From the NCBI GenBank assembly GCA_018524725.1, contig JAEUWP010000174.1, forward strand, positions 62,001 to 126,000: a DNA stretch of 64,000 nt, written 5' to 3'. The notes below the pieces were generated by a model, which made no database searches, was not told where the DNA came from, and saw nothing but the letters and a program-made list of their open reading frames with translations. This DNA comes from Podaxis mareebaensis. Lineage: Eukaryota; Basidiomycota; Agaricomycetes; Agaricales; Agaricaceae. The translations under genes and the position numbers were made by a program. Shown here piece by piece: positions 25,697 to 39,331 of the stretch (position 1 is the first letter of the stretch; each line of letters opens with the position of its first letter).

Positions 25697-26996
25697 TTAC
25701 ACAGCTCTAGGCATATCAAAATGACCAGCATCAGACGGCACGGCAACAGCGTGGGCGGGTCCAAGGAAGGAAACTCGCCGCGCCTGCTGGACTGCCACCA
25801 CGGCTGGCTGACTAGTTACTGTACCTATGGTCTCTAGAGTCTCATCCGACGTCGCCGAATTGGACAACGCCCAGGCCCTTGTTTGGTGAGACACCGTCCT
25901 ACTCGAGTACAACGGCAACATAGGAACAGCGGCTCCCGTTTGTCCTTGTGGATGCCGTACTGCGTACGTTGTGTTGTTTGTTTGATAGCCTGGCGGAGAA
26001 TGGCCATTTGCGACTGTACTGGGGAACTCCGAGAAATTTGGGGTGGTGGTGAAGAATGAAGCGGAATTCCTATAGTGGCTATCTGAAGGTGGTAGTGGGA
26101 AGGGAAACTCGTCCAAAGACGGTGTGACGGTTTGTCGCGAGGCGCCAGACTCTTCGGTCCCGTTTAACGGGGATTCCACTTGGGGACTTGTGGTGTTAAT
26201 TGCTGCAGGCGGTGTGTGCCTGGACCAGGCATAAGCTTCCCGAGGCACATTTCCCCACGACGGGAACGCCCCATTGGATCGATCTCGGCGTAGACTTGGT
26301 CCAGCGTCAGAGGAACGATTTAATGTTGATTTGGTCTCCGTGACTGTGGTGTTTGTAGTGGCAACGTCGACCTCTAGCTTCGGCTTTCTATCACGAGGGA
26401 TGGCTTTGCTACCTGCAGAAGACATGCGATTTGACATTGATTCTTCGTCTATGCGCGATGGTGACATATGACCCGGTGGTCCTGGGATAATGTCCACATC
26501 ATCAGCAGAGATTCCGCTTGTTCCCTTCTGAGGTCTAGTGTGGATTCTTTCGAAACCATCCACCCAGGGGTTGGCCCGCATATACTCCTTGCGCGAAGCT
26601 GATTTATGTTCTGCGTGGCTACTTGATGATGGACCCACTTCGGGGGCCGTTCTTAGGCTTCGCTGAGACCGTGAATGACTCTTATTCATTCGTCGGCGGG
26701 CGCACATGGATAGCAGGCGGCGAGGTACATACCTTGTCAGATGTACTAGTATTTCTCTCGGGCTTTTTTCCCATCCTCTTTTCCCCTCTCCATGGGAACC
26801 TTGGTCGTAGTGTCCGTCCACTCGGACAGCCCCGACAGTAGAATACACATAACCCCACTCCAATTAACCAAAGTGCCAGATAGACTAAGGCGATGACAGT
26901 ACTCAGGGTCGTTCCGACTCTGACTTGACGTTTCACGAGATCGCTGCTCCTTCTGTTCAGCTCCAACCATCGATAGGAAATATCCTCTTGGCTCAC
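25697..26996 (-). CDS. Single-pass membrane protein with Ser/Pro-rich tail, unknown function
   Basis: Not recognised as a named family. The first visible exon (down to about 26,733) encodes a short polar head, then one hydrophobic segment (VIALVYLALWLIGVGLCVFY) followed at once by CRGC and a basic stretch, which predicts a cytoplasmic C-terminus. A 51-base intron (about 26,682-26,732, GTATGT...AAG) joins it in frame to a long exon ending at 25,697. That exon is rich in Ser, Pro, Thr and Arg and looks disordered, with phosphosite-like repeats. No ATG precedes the membrane segment in its own frame, so the true start must be in an upstream exon I could not place. This layout (short head, one TM, long disordered tail) is common among uncharacterised basidiomycete proteins. 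Confidence 0.55.
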
Positions 26997-29106
26997 CCAT
27001 GACCTGCTGCGGAGTCTACTTTGTCACCACTATGACCAGCTATAAGAATGTACATAGTTAAAATGAGCGGGGACGAAAGCCTGGGCAAGGCTCAAGGACG
27101 CGGAGGCAATGACGGTACAGAAGAAGATGGAAACATTACAAGGAGGCCGCAAAATGCTATTTGGTGGTCGCCATTGACGGCGATGCGTATGTTTACGGTA
27201 TGATCCCTTGTTCAACAGGTGGGATGGCGTATGTTGATGATAATTCTGATGAATATATATATCATGACGTTCCATTCTTCACCACGATACCCGTTCATTT
27301 GTTTGATTGTTCTGCATTGTAGTAGACAAAGAACCGACTAGATAAGAGCCGATCTATGTAGGATTGGGCAGCTGCCATTCAAGGTGGAAAATATGATATG
27401 AAGATACCGTTCGTATTACCACTTGTTATCTTCCACGTACGGATAGTGGTTTGTCTGGGCGCTGAGATTCGGAATCCTCCTGATCTTTAATAAGGCGGAA
27501 ATAGCTCTAACAGATGCAGCGGTGGCACACAGCCGGAGAACATGGAGACCCTTCTATAACTGAGGCGTGATGCATGATGATTAATCGAGTTGGGATAAGT
27601 ACACTCCGAGGTTCTATTTATAGCCTGATGGTTAATTGGCATTGATTGGTGCCATCAAGTTGATGTGGCCAAACTCCGCAGCTTGATTTTTTTGCGTGTG
27701 AACAATGAAAAAAAAAAAACTTGGATCTAGTCACGTCAAGTCGCAGGTTAGTGAACTCACTGGTATATCCGGAAGTATGTCTAATCCTGCCATGACCTAT
27801 CCTCCCTTTCAAAACGCACCTAAAATGGGTCCAAGTATGCATCAGATGATGAGGATCAATTGTTCGTCAGGTTATCAGGTTATTAATCCAACTTGGGCCA
27901 ATGTGGAACACTCCCACCTAACTGTGGAAACATCAAAAAGGCTGAACCGGTGAGACAAAAGGGGAGGTGATAATCAAACTTCGAAGAAGCGTTAATGCGG
28001 AGAAGAACACTTCAAGTACGTGTGATTCGTGTGGGTGGAACCCGGAAGTATCTCTTCTGACCGAAGACGTGGTAACTCTCCGCGAGGGATACAAGACTTA
28101 TCAAAAAACAACGACGGTGAGCAGGTTGGCTTATAACCAATCAGTTACGTCTAGAAGCTGCGAGCGAGCCATTAATTCGAGGTTAGGGATTCGGGCTCGC
28201 CTTGAGCCCCGAGACAAAGCCAGGTACATAGGAGGCTCCTCATATGATTTTGTAGTCTTGACAATTCCAGAGTCATGGAAGGTCGTGGATCAGCGTTCGT
28301 ACGGAGTGAGCCGTACTACCAGCTATTCGGTGCTTAACTTTGAAATCTGTCCATTGATGTCACCCTAGTTTGATGTGTGCGTTTATATAACCTCACGCAT
28401 GATGGCCTACCGATAGACCGACAGTTCCACACACCTCCGAGATATGGCCTTGTCGCATAGCCTTGTGATGATCATGACTAGGAAAGCAAGTCGCCTCAAC
28501 GAGTTAACCGGGCCAAAAAACGCAGCAAGCCCGGAGCTTGAGGTTGAGAGTGCCCTAGCAGAGCGCCAATTATGACATATTCCATCTTAATGCCATCAGA
28601 TACCTTAATGGGAGTAGAGGATATTCTGAGCTCTGAGTCGAAAATTTACCGTTGTTACTGCATCACACCGTCTTTTCTCTTGTACTGTGCCCGTGATTGA
28701 CCTTAGCGTATAAGGCTGCGAGCCTCGTGGGGTATTGTGGCGTTGGGACTGGAGAAAATATCTGAACAGGGAATCGTGCGAACTGGAATATTTGTGGTCT
28801 CGTTTGTCCGAGCGCGGCCCTGGGCCTGACAACTCTCGCTGCACACCTCGGCCCAACCTGTTCCTCTCCCCTTCCCTGGCTCTGGTACGTGTTATGTAGG
28901 CTCTGAAATGATGCGAACCTAACGCACTTCATCGCACCGCATTCTTGCGCTCGGTTATTCTTGTCATCACATCATGAAGACCCGATAACCTCTCATACCC
29001 TTGCTCGCGAAACCCCGACGCACTCCTCTCTCTTTTGCTTCGACGGACGCGGGTTTGATTTTTGGAACTCGCGGAACAGAAATACCCGCCCGAATACACT
29101 CCTTTC
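26997..29106. other. 2.1 kb divergent intergenic region
   Basis: This lies between a - strand membrane-protein gene and a + strand Ser-rich gene, so it holds both promoters and probably an unplaced first exon of the membrane protein near 27,000-27,275. An A-run is at about 27,709-27,719. No other gene is supported. Confidence 0.4.
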
Positions 29107-32100
29107 ATGGCTAATTCTTCGCATCCGAACAGTCGTTTTTCTCGTATTGGATTCAACTTGGGCCTGAAGTCGCAGACGGAGTACCGCAATCGGGCGCCCG
29201 GCTCCAGAAAGGGCTACAATGACGAGGAATGGTACATTCCTTACACTGGGCCGTACGAACCTCCACCAGAGCCGCGATCCTCGAGGAACAGGGACAGGGA
29301 TAGCTGGGGTGATCCTATCTTTGGGCCGAGCAACGGGGAGACCTTGGAGGAAGATGGCCTGCATGTCCGCTATGACGGGGACTTAAGCGATCAGCAACGC
29401 TTCAGAACTTCTGGAGAGAGTAGAGTGCGAGGAAGAGGTCGTTCTCATTCAGTGACTTCCTACTACACCGCGTCAACTGGGGTAGATCACAATGGACCAA
29501 GTTCTGATGCACAGCGACGATCCACCGTATCTTCGTATCATCGGCCCCCTGTCCCTTCCTATGTTAACCTGGACGTTGGTGGTGTAGGCGAGTCACCAGT
29601 ACCCCACCTCCGCCAAGCGAAGGACCGGCCGATCTCTCGTCGTGCTAGCCTCGCCAGTGTCTTCAGTACCTTCGGCGTCAAGTCACCTTCCACCCCTGGC
29701 TTCACCGACCGTGGTATAAAGTCACCCTCCCGGAAACGATCAGTTAGACCGAGTACCGGCTCCGGTGCCGACAAGTCTAGCAACAGGCTGTCAACCAACA
29801 ATCATCGACGCACGACCTCTGGAGACACCCATAACAACTCGATACGCGCCAAACATGGTATCAGGGATCCATTACAGAGTGTGGACTCTCGTACAACGAC
29901 AGACGAAGATTATTATAACTCCTACTATTCCACTCTCATACAAACACCTGCGAAAAGTCAAACCTTTAGCTCTGTTAATCCTCTCTCTTCCTCGGACTCG
30001 TCACCTTCCAAACGCGTTCTTTCGACTTCTCAACATCCTTATGCGCTCGCTTTTCCTCAACCGGAAGACCGGATTGAAGATGCCCCCACCAAACCAAAAT
30101 CGGCGCCTCCATCGTCTGAAACACACCCCATCCCCACAATCATCCCTAAACTCACATTTTCCGAATCTCATAATCCATCTTCTCGTCCTCATGGCTCCAC
30201 CTCCGCCCTGCCAAACCACTCATCCAACGGCGCTGTACAGAAAAAGATCAAAGCATCTGTCTCCACTCCCAACCTATTATCCGCAAAGAATACGATGGGC
30301 GCATCTCGTAACCTGCCTAAAGGTATAGATCGGTGGTTCTCAGCGGAGACTTGGTGTGATGCGCTCTTATTTCCACGGCCGCGGCTAAAAATAAAGAACG
30401 AGGGAAGCAGTAATGGAAGGATAGTCAGTCCTCCTGGAAGTCCTGTGCTTTCATCGGACCTTGCGACAAGGGACCAGGTGGCGAGTGTACCGTCCAGGGT
30501 GTTGGCACATTCGAGGTCGCTCGTGAGTTTGACGGAGGCCAGGGAAGAACACCGGCGTGAACAGCCCCAGGTTGGAGTTTCCTTATCCTCCCAGACACAA
30601 CCCCAGACTGTTGCTGAGGGCGCGGGACAAGCAGCTGCGAGTGGGCATCTGAGACCGCCGAGACCGAAGAGTTGGGCTCAGGATGATTTGGATCTCCCAA
30701 GTCCGGTCCCTTCGTTGGCCAAGTAAGTATCTTTCCTAATATCATCGCATTGTGTTGTTAAACTCTGTTCCAGGGTCCTTGAAGATGGCGAGAGACTCAT
30801 CTCCGAACGCAAGAAATGGCAAGACAAAGCCTTCAACTCCTTGGGGAATAAGCAAGCCCGCAGTATTTCCCGTTCGCGTTCCAAGTCCTTGACGGCGAGG
30901 GGAAGGAAGAGGACCAACCAGGTGCAAAGCAACATCGATTTCTTGGCAGCACGCGCTGTCCACGGCAACCAAGACGTTATTCCTGTGGTGCCCTCTGTAC
31001 CCAAGCATCACAAAAACCCTTCACACCGAGGAACAATGTCTCGCTCCTCACACTCTCGCAGTAATTCTCACTCGCAGACGCAGACCAACACGAGTTCCCT
31101 CATTCGTTCCCTTACGCATTCGTCCAAATCACATTCCCGCGACCACTCCCGTAACGATTCTTGGAGCAAATCCGCATTCAAGGCTGTCAAAGCGACTGCG
31201 GCCCCTTGTTGTAACGGCGATGCCACCGTCACTCCCACGGATGAGAAGGACGAGCAGCAGCATAACGAGTTGGAGAATGCTCTCCAACGCGCCGACACCC
31301 GTATCATTCACCTCGCAGATCCGGCTCTCGCGCCTGTTGAACCACTTTCGTTACTGTCGCCCGGTAATGGACCCTCTCCGACCCCTTCTGGCGTTTCTTC
31401 GAGGACTACCGACCCCCGAGTTGGCATTGCCATTTCCACTCCTCTTACCGACGAATCTTACAACCGCGAAAATGTCCGGCTTGCATCACATCCTTACGCT
31501 CAAGGTGGACTATATTCTTATAATGAACGTCCTTCGCACGAGAAACGTGCTGAGTATGTAGGCCCACATCCCGTACAAACCATTCGCACGATGGACGTTC
31601 CAGATGGACCAGCTGCTAGGCATAAACTTCCACCTCACGTCACACTCTCCCATCCCTACGCCCAGGCCCAACCCGCCAACCGGGATTCATACGATGACAG
31701 GCTGGTTCAGCACGTTCGTCCGGATAGTGATGTTCCTCCCCACGCGAAGATGTGGGCACCTTTAGCACCTGGCGTTGTTCGTGAGGTCCTGCCTGCTGAG
31801 TTGAAGTACTCGCCGTTCATTGACGCAGATGGGAAGATGGAGAATGACATGGAGATGGTGATGGCTATGAGTGGGATTGTGGATACTGTAGGTGTCGGTG
31901 AGGCGTTGGCATATGCTGCGGAGTATCAAGAACAGAGTGGTAGAGATAGTGGTATTGGCACAAGCGAGAGTGTCCATGGACCCGGTCCTAGGGAGGGTGT
32001 TGTTAAAGTCGAGATGGTGGAAGATGGTGACCTGACAGCCAGATTAGGTTCGCCTTCGAGGGCACCCGTGCAGTACGACGTTACGAGGCCCATATTCCGA

Positions 32101-33371
32101 TTGCAACATCAACGCGTGCAGCGCTCACCAGAAACGGGGCATACGTTCGCTTCGTCGCCCTTGGAGCATCATTTGACGCCGAGAATCCCGGGGTATGTGA
32201 GAGATACGAATGAGGTGGGGGTGATGACTTCACCGATGGCTAGCTCGGAGAGTTCGTCACGGAGGACCTCGCCACGGCCTCTTGGGAGTCCGAATGACCT
32301 CGTTGGGTTCCAGGATTTGTTCTATAAACCTGGCACTAGCGCCCTGAGAGAGCTGCGCAGCCACGAGTCGTTGAGTGAACGTAGTTCAAATGGCTCGCAG
32401 ACCCGTCTCTCCAGTATCCCCTTCGACCTGAAATCGCCCCACCGGAGACCAGCGAGTGGATTGACGACTCTTGCACGGAAATTGAGTGAGGAGTACGAGC
32501 AACTTTCAGTCCACGATCAGACAAACAGCCAGTATTCGCAGTCGAGTGCGTCACCACGGCCACCCTACGCGAGAAGGCCAACAGAGGGAAGTTTGGAATT
32601 TGTATTTGAGGAGATGACGCACCCCGACTCTCTGTCTAAAGACGCGTATGCCAGTGAGCCCGGGCATATAGGGGTCGTCCTTCCTTTCGGGTCTGAGGAG
32701 AATATACCCGAAGACGTTGCTTCTGCGTCTTCCATGGAAAACGAGAAAGTGGGTGAGGATGACAGTGAGGATCCAACTGGTGTGTTTTTCGCTATGTGTT
32801 CGTTGACGACGGCTGACGAGTGCTCGCAGAGGTCTTCCATATAAAACAAGTTGAGACCGCCACGCCTTCTGCGGTTGAAACAGATCACCGACTCTCGTTC
32901 ACTGGTCAAATGGGCTATCAAGCTGAACGCCACGAAGTTAATGCTCCTCGCTCCGTGTCTCCCATGACCCACATTGTTGAGGGTACTGAAACGAGAGGAG
33001 GCGACAAGGCTGATCATCTTTCCGCTATTTCCAGCCCTACATCCGAAGCTCGGGTTCTGTCAGGTCTACAACCCCCTCTCACCGATGTAACCCGGAGCAG
33101 TTATATCACCACTTCCACAGCATCCCGTATGTCTGGTTTATCAGACTTTCCCGTTCCCCCCAAGGATTTCGCGCATCACCGCATGTCACTCTTATCCGCA
33201 TTCTTCAACGATGCGAACGGTCGTCCTTCGCTGCCAATGAGAGGGGAGAATGGACCATCTGAAATTTCGTCACCTCAGAATTTTAATTCTAATAATCGAC
33301 TAACTTTCGGTGCTGGTGCCGATGCAGAAGAGATCGTCCAGGCTCTTTCTAATCATCCTCGTCCTATCTAG
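29107..33371 (+). CDS. Large Ser-rich protein of unknown function (1,387 residues)
   Basis: Three exons, 29,107-30,722, 30,774-32,779 and 32,830-33,371, with introns of 51 and 50 bases; the joined frame is 1,387 codons plus stop. The ATG at 29,107 opens MANSSHPNSRFSRIGFNLGL. The protein is dominated by Ser, Pro, Arg and His low-complexity sequence, including RS-like runs near the second exon start (SISRSRSKSL, HSRSNSHSQTQ). More ordered islands are GIDRWFSAETWCDALLFPRP just before intron 1, KVLEDGERLISERKKW across it, and a block around YSPFIDADGKMENDMEMVMA. I do not recognise a catalytic domain. It is probably an intrinsically disordered scaffold or regulator conserved among mushrooms, but that is inference. 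Confidence 0.75.
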
Positions 33372-34289
33372 TCTACTCATCTTGACTTATTCGGCATTTT
33401 CTGGGTTTTGGTTATTCTTATAGTGCTTCGAGTTCAAAGTTGTATGTATACCAGATTCCTCTTTCCTTCTTGTTCAAAGTTCTACGCGCTCGTTTACCTT
33501 ACTTGTTCACCCAATAACGGATAATACCGGATGTAGTTTTGTTCGCCCCTCATATAGAGATGTCGGAATTTGTTTCCAATTTTCATTTTCATTATTTATT
33601 TTTTGATCTTGTGTCGAAGATTGCTTCCCTTCCGGTGTCGCTTGATAAATATAACTACGCCCCCGTCGATTTTGCATTTTACCACCTGCTCAATCGTTGT
33701 TGGTATTGCCTGTTGCACACAAACAACAATGAAACTTCCTGGTCTCGCCGTCAGACCCAGCTTCCTGACCTTCATCTAGTCACCCCCCTAAGTACTTAAC
33801 CTTGACGGATGAGCATACAGTCCACTACCACGATAACGAAAGCGTGATCCCAAGCCAAGTGGCTTCCCGCAATGTTTATACCTAATGCTATGGAAGCTGG
33901 GATAACCATTCGCGAGCCGAGGGGAGAGTGTACTGCTCGACTTCATTTCCCGTCTTGGTGTACATTTGGCGAATCGGCAATACCACACGAGGCCGAAAAA
34001 TTCCGCATGGGTATACACCACAGGAAGGAGTTGAAAGGAGAACTGAAAAAATGTGGGAAGAACGCCGGTTGCTTCACCTGGACAGGTTTGGACAGGTTTC
34101 CGCTTCGCTTCGCAAACATGAACGCATCAAGTCGGATATGGGTGAACAACCATAATAGACACACATTCCTTTGACTGATATCATGCGATTAAATTATAGA
34201 TGCGCAAACAGGGTAATCCTACATGTACAGAGACAACTATGAGAGTGAGGCCTAACGGAAGTACACGACATAAAATATAGGGTTAGTCA
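33372..34289. other. Convergent 3' intergenic region
   Basis: About 0.9 kb between the ends of the Ser-rich gene (+) and SMC1 (-). T-rich after 33,580. No gene is supported. Confidence 0.45.
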
Positions 34290-37200
34290 TCATATTGCGT
34301 CAACTAAAAAAGTGGACGTCAGCAACTTGAACGGAGCCGAGGAAGAGGAAGAGGAAGACTCACGTCTAAGGTCAAAGTCCGCGAACTATTCACATCCTGG
34401 TCCCGATAAATTCCTACAAGCGAATGTCCCTTCTCGTACAGTGAACCTTTGAGACTGATGACAATGAACTGAAAAGTGTCAGAGGCGTGCGTGCGGATGT
34501 AGTTCGCTACTTTAGCGACGTTCGTGTTATCTAAGGCGGCGTCGACTTCGTCCAATACGAAGAATGGTGCTGGTTGGTAGCTATGGATGGCGAAGAGGAG
34601 AGCAAGGGCTGCGACGGTCTTTTCACCACCGGATAGCTGTTCCATATCTCGGAAGCGTTTCATCGGAGGCATGGCGTGATATTTGATACCACCCAGGTAG
34701 GGTTCCTTGCACGCTTCAGCTTTGAATTATATCAATGGAATCGCGAGATGACATACTTCACTATCCTCCAAACTGAGGTATGCCACACCTCCCATGGGTG
34801 CGGCCTTTCCCTTGGTAAGGTCCTTGTAAACCTGATCGATGCGATCGGAGATGTGGTTGTAAGCTTTGTTGAACAGGTCACAGCTACAAAGTCGCGTCAA
34901 ATGCCATGTCAGTGTTGATATATGCGAACCCATTGGCGTACCGCTTGTTCTTTATCTCATTGAAATGGTCCCTTGCGTTTTTGGACTCTCTTCTCGCCTT
35001 CTCTGCCTCTTTCTCCGTCTCTGCCAATTTGGACTCAACATCATCCAGTCTAAAAGCACTTCAGACTTTCTACATGCATACTCGACTTCATTACGCACCG
35101 CTCCATTGCCTTCATGTTTGGTGCCATCCTTTCAATATCATTGTTTGCACTCGCAATCTCCTTATCGAATTGTGCGATTATTTCTGCTGGGTCCTGAGTT
35201 CTATCATCTTCATCTATAGAGTCGAAGTTGACTTCGATGCCGTAGTTTGCGACTGCCTTTGGTCTCTGTGTGCCCTCTTCGTCTTCGTCGATATCCATTG
35301 CGACTTCCTCTCGTAGGTTCTGCATGAAGTATGTGAATGAACAAGGTCGGGACGCGGGCAAAAAAAGAACAACACACCTCTTCCATAGGCACATTGCGCA
35401 AATTCCCAGCCCTGAGAGGCAATTTGATCTCCTCCAACCGACACTTGCGGTATATCGATGACCTCTCCAAAGCTAGCTTCTCGATCTCATCGTTCTAGAA
35501 ATGTGTCAATCATCCCCCTTAGCCTAAATCCAAATGCACAACCAGGCCGACTCACGCAAGAACTAATCTCCTTCAACGCCGCATCTAGCACTTTCGCGGA
35601 CCTCGCGCTAACCTTCTTCACCTGCTCCACCACCTTTGTCTTTTCTTCCAACCTTTCCTGGAGCCCACTCAGCTCTTCTCTCAACTCCGCGATCGTGCCC
35701 TCCATCTGCGCCAACTCTTGTTGTATCGTTTCCTTCTGTGTATTTAGGTTCGCGATGTTAACCTGTTCGGCTTGGATGGTCTGGTCGAGCCGTTGGACGC
35801 GTTCACGCGCAGTGATGAGACCTTCAGATTCGAATGCCAGCCTGGATACGGAAGGGTGGGGTTAGCATATGTGTAGAGCAACGAGTGACAGTAAGGGCGT
35901 ACTGGTGGGTTAAGCGGGCAATTTGAGTGTCGAAGCGTAGCCGCGCTTGACTCTCCTTCTGTGCGGCTTTCAACTGGCGTTCTTCATACTCTCTAATATT
36001 CTGCACGCCGATCTTTTGGCAGAATGCACCGAATACGCTATCCTCCGCCTCATTCACCACTGCAGCGAGTTCCTTGATCTGAGTTTGGAGTGCTGACAAT
36101 TGTGTCTGCGCCTATGAAGTATGGAGCGGGTGAGTATATTTGATAGTGAAGCGGAAAAAAGACGCGCTTTCTTCAATTCCGGTGTATTCCGTTTAAGGTC
36201 ATGTTCAAGGTGTCGCAGTTCCTCTTTGATGCCATTGATGCGAAGTTTACACGCGGTCTGGATGGAGGATATCAGTTGTCCGTGAAAAAGCAAAGCTCCA
36301 GTTTAGGGGGATGCGTACCAGGTCGTCTCGCTGCACGGTCAATGTCGACTCCAGCCTCGAAACCTCGGCAAGTAGATTCTCATCCGTCTTTGTTCGCGGT
36401 TTTTGCTTGCTGAGCTCTTTCAGCTGGCTCAACAGTCCTTCACGGACACGGATAAGACCTAAAGCGCGTGATGCATCAGCAGAGGCAGGATGCAGGGAGC
36501 GAAGGGTGGCTTACCTTGTACATCCTTCTCGTCCCATTTCTTATTCGAACTATGCGTACTCCTTCCACCTGTAATAAGCCCACTCTTATGTATAACCGTC
36601 CCTTCCAGCGTCACCGCTAAAAGCACATAAGAGCCATCAGTATATCATCGCTCAAGACCAAGGAAAAACTCACCTTTGACTTCTTGCCCCTTCTCATAAC
36701 ACACATACCTCGCCACCTCCATCGAATCACACACGAGCGCGTTCCCGCACGCATGATGTATTGCCCGTTGAATTGCAGGTTCGTACTGCACCACGTCAAC
36801 TGCTAACCGAGTGCCCTTAGCAAAGGCGCGGAACTTGTCATTAATGGGTTTAACTTGAATCGTGTCGAGTGGGATAAAGGTTGCCTGGCCCGCGCGTTGA
36901 TTGCGCATATACTAAAGGAGGAGGGTATGAGTGGTTGTATGCAGGAGTGGGACGAGGGTGGGTGCGTACTTCGATACAGTCGATAGCGGTTTTCTCTTCG
37001 TCTACAACAATCGCATCGATGTTCCTCCCTAGGACGACCGAAATTGCAGTCTCATATTTCTTAGCTGTGGGCTTGCACAAGTCGACCATTCGTCCTCTGA
37101 CACCTACCGCACAAATCCGTTAGCCCCCGCATATAGCCAGAAAAATGGATCAGATTCACCGGGGAAGAGTTCCTGCAAGCTCGCAAGCGTCTCTCTCAGC

Positions 37201-39169
37201 TTGTTCTCCCGCTCGTTCTCATGCCTGTCGACGCCAGCTTGGAGAAGTTGTTGGTATACGTTTTGAAGCTTTTCGTCTGCTTCTGCTTCGAGTTTTCTGG
37301 TTCACCAGTCGTCAGTGTGATAAGTAGGTGTACAGTACGGGGAGGGACATACGCAATCCTCGCTCGTTCGGATTGTTGTTTGTCCAGATCTGCTTTTGTC
37401 CGAGCCAATTCCGCTTGAAGAGACGAAATTTTCTCTTCCAACTATACCAGGGCTTTTAGCACAGACTCAACAGCGCTGAATTTGAGGAGACGCGCCTCGT
37501 CCTTCTTCGTATTCTGGGTTGCTAGATCTTCACTTCGCGTCCTGATTTTCTCTTCGAGGCCCTGTTGTCTTTCAGCCAGCTGGGTGAGGGCTCGATTGGC
37601 CGTCTTTTCATCCCGAGTAAGAACTTCGAGTTTCTGTCGTTCATCAACCGCAAGAACGCTCGCACGTGCTTTCCTGAGGCCAATCAATTGAAGTGGGTTT
37701 TAGGTGAACGGAAAAGGTTGGCTCACAATTCCTGGTACTCTTCCAAACTCTCTTCGCTTAGAGCAATGTTCTGCTGGGATGCGCGCCGTTGCTCCTCTAC
37801 CGATTATGAACCATGAACAGAAGCCCGACTTGGACAGGAGTTAGGACGCACCTTGAGCCCTATCAGCAGCCCGTTTTACACTAGCCAACTCCTTCTCGTA
37901 TGCCTCAACTTTCTGACTCAAGCTTTGTTCCGTTTTCGCGGACTCGTCCTTGGACTTGAGAGCGTTGCTAAGTTTACGCGTCGCATGCGTGATTTGGGCT
38001 TCGAGTGCGACCAGGTCAGGTTTCTATAGCGCGAATTCACGAGTCAGCAAGAAACAATTGGAGAGTAAGGGACAGACCTTGGCGTCGAGCGTTTTCTCTG
38101 CTTTCTTGATCGTTTTCTCTTTTTGCATGACTGCTGCTCGGGCTCTGGCCTGATCTGCTCGTGCCTCGTCGAGGGCTTTGTCATGCGCGCGTTGTTCGTC
38201 GCGAAGTCCTTTTAGTTCTTTGTTCTTCTTGACGATCGTCTCTGAATTACTTGTGATAGCTTCCTCGATGTGGAATAGTTTGAATAGGATGCGTTGAAGG
38301 ATGAGGTGGTCCTAAAATCCCATTAAGACCAGACTGAGCCAATGAATGGACGAGGAGCACACCCGTTTTTGAACAAGAGCCTCAAACCTCTCCGCCTCCC
38401 CCTTCTGTTCCTTGTACTGCTTAATCTCGCCTGCGATACCTCGACGTTTATTGAAGTTGAAGGTTGCATTTTCTGTTGCTCGGTCCTGAGCCTCTTTGGC
38501 CTTCTCATACTCCCCTGCAAGCTCGAGCGACCCACTGATCTGTTCAATGAGGCGGGAGAGTTCGCGTGGGGATTGTGAGGCAACAGCTTCGACGTCGCCC
38601 TGGAACACGAGGAAATTCTTGGCTTTGACAAGGATGTTGTGCGAGACGAGAGCGGCATTGTATGCAGAGTAGGTAACGACTTTGTCGTTCAGTTTGTATT
38701 CAGATGCACCTGTGGTTGAGATCCTGGATGAACATTAGCGTCTTGACTTAGTAGGAGGTAGTAACGACATACGTTCGTTGAAAACGCCATTCCTTCCCTT
38801 CCCCATCCATAAACACGGCAAGGACCCATGCCTTCTTTGCGGTCCCTTCCCCTTCTTGTTCCTCTTCCTCGTCGCCATCCTGAGCCACAGACCCGTCCTC
38901 GTTGATCTTTGCGAGCCTTCGTCCACGATATACGAGGTCTTTAAGTTGCGAACTTCGTAGTTGAGCACTCTTGACACCCAATACGAAGGAAATAGCATCC
39001 ATGAGATTGGATTTACCCGCTCCATTGGGTCCAATTACAGATGTAAAATTCTTAAATGGGCCAATAGTCTGGTGTCCCCTGCAGTATGGTTAGCGGATGG
39101 TTCTGCAGAGCTTCCAGAGACTTACCTGTAGGACTTGAAGTCGCATACCTCTATGCGCACGAGCGGCAT
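34290..39169 (-). CDS. SMC1: Cohesin subunit SMC1 (Psm1)
   Basis: A core ATPase of the cohesin ring in the nucleus. The start (39,169) encodes [15 protein letters not shown], followed after an intron by [20 protein letters not shown] with the Walker [10 protein letters not shown]. Diagnostic SMC1 blocks follow: [40 protein letters not shown] and [16 protein letters not shown]. Coiled coils fill 35,050-36,450 and 37,200-38,330. The hinge is near 36,600-37,120 ([20 protein letters not shown]). The C-terminal head has the ABC signature [16 protein letters not shown] and Walker [17 protein letters not shown]. Many short introns. The last codons depend on a final intron: read through, the stop is at 34,319; spliced, at 34,290. 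No damage seen. It targets the same sister-chromatid process as separase and condensin in this window. Confidence 0.93.
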
Positions 39170-39331
39170 TTGGTTTGTTTTTGTCCAAGTCGCGTCAATA
39201 ATCCAACGCGATCACGCTCATGTTATTGCTTAGTCATCAGTCTATTCTTAGCCATCACCGCGTGTAGATGCGCGAGAACACAAGTACTTAAACGTTCAAC
39301 ACTCACAACATATCCAACTTATTCTTATACC
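39170..39331. promoter_or_regulatory. Shared upstream region of SMC1 and a NACHT gene
   Basis: Only 162 bases separate the divergent starts of SMC1 (-) and the zinc-knuckle NACHT gene (+). No distinct motif is certain. This marks the border between the housekeeping block and the accessory block. Confidence 0.4.
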
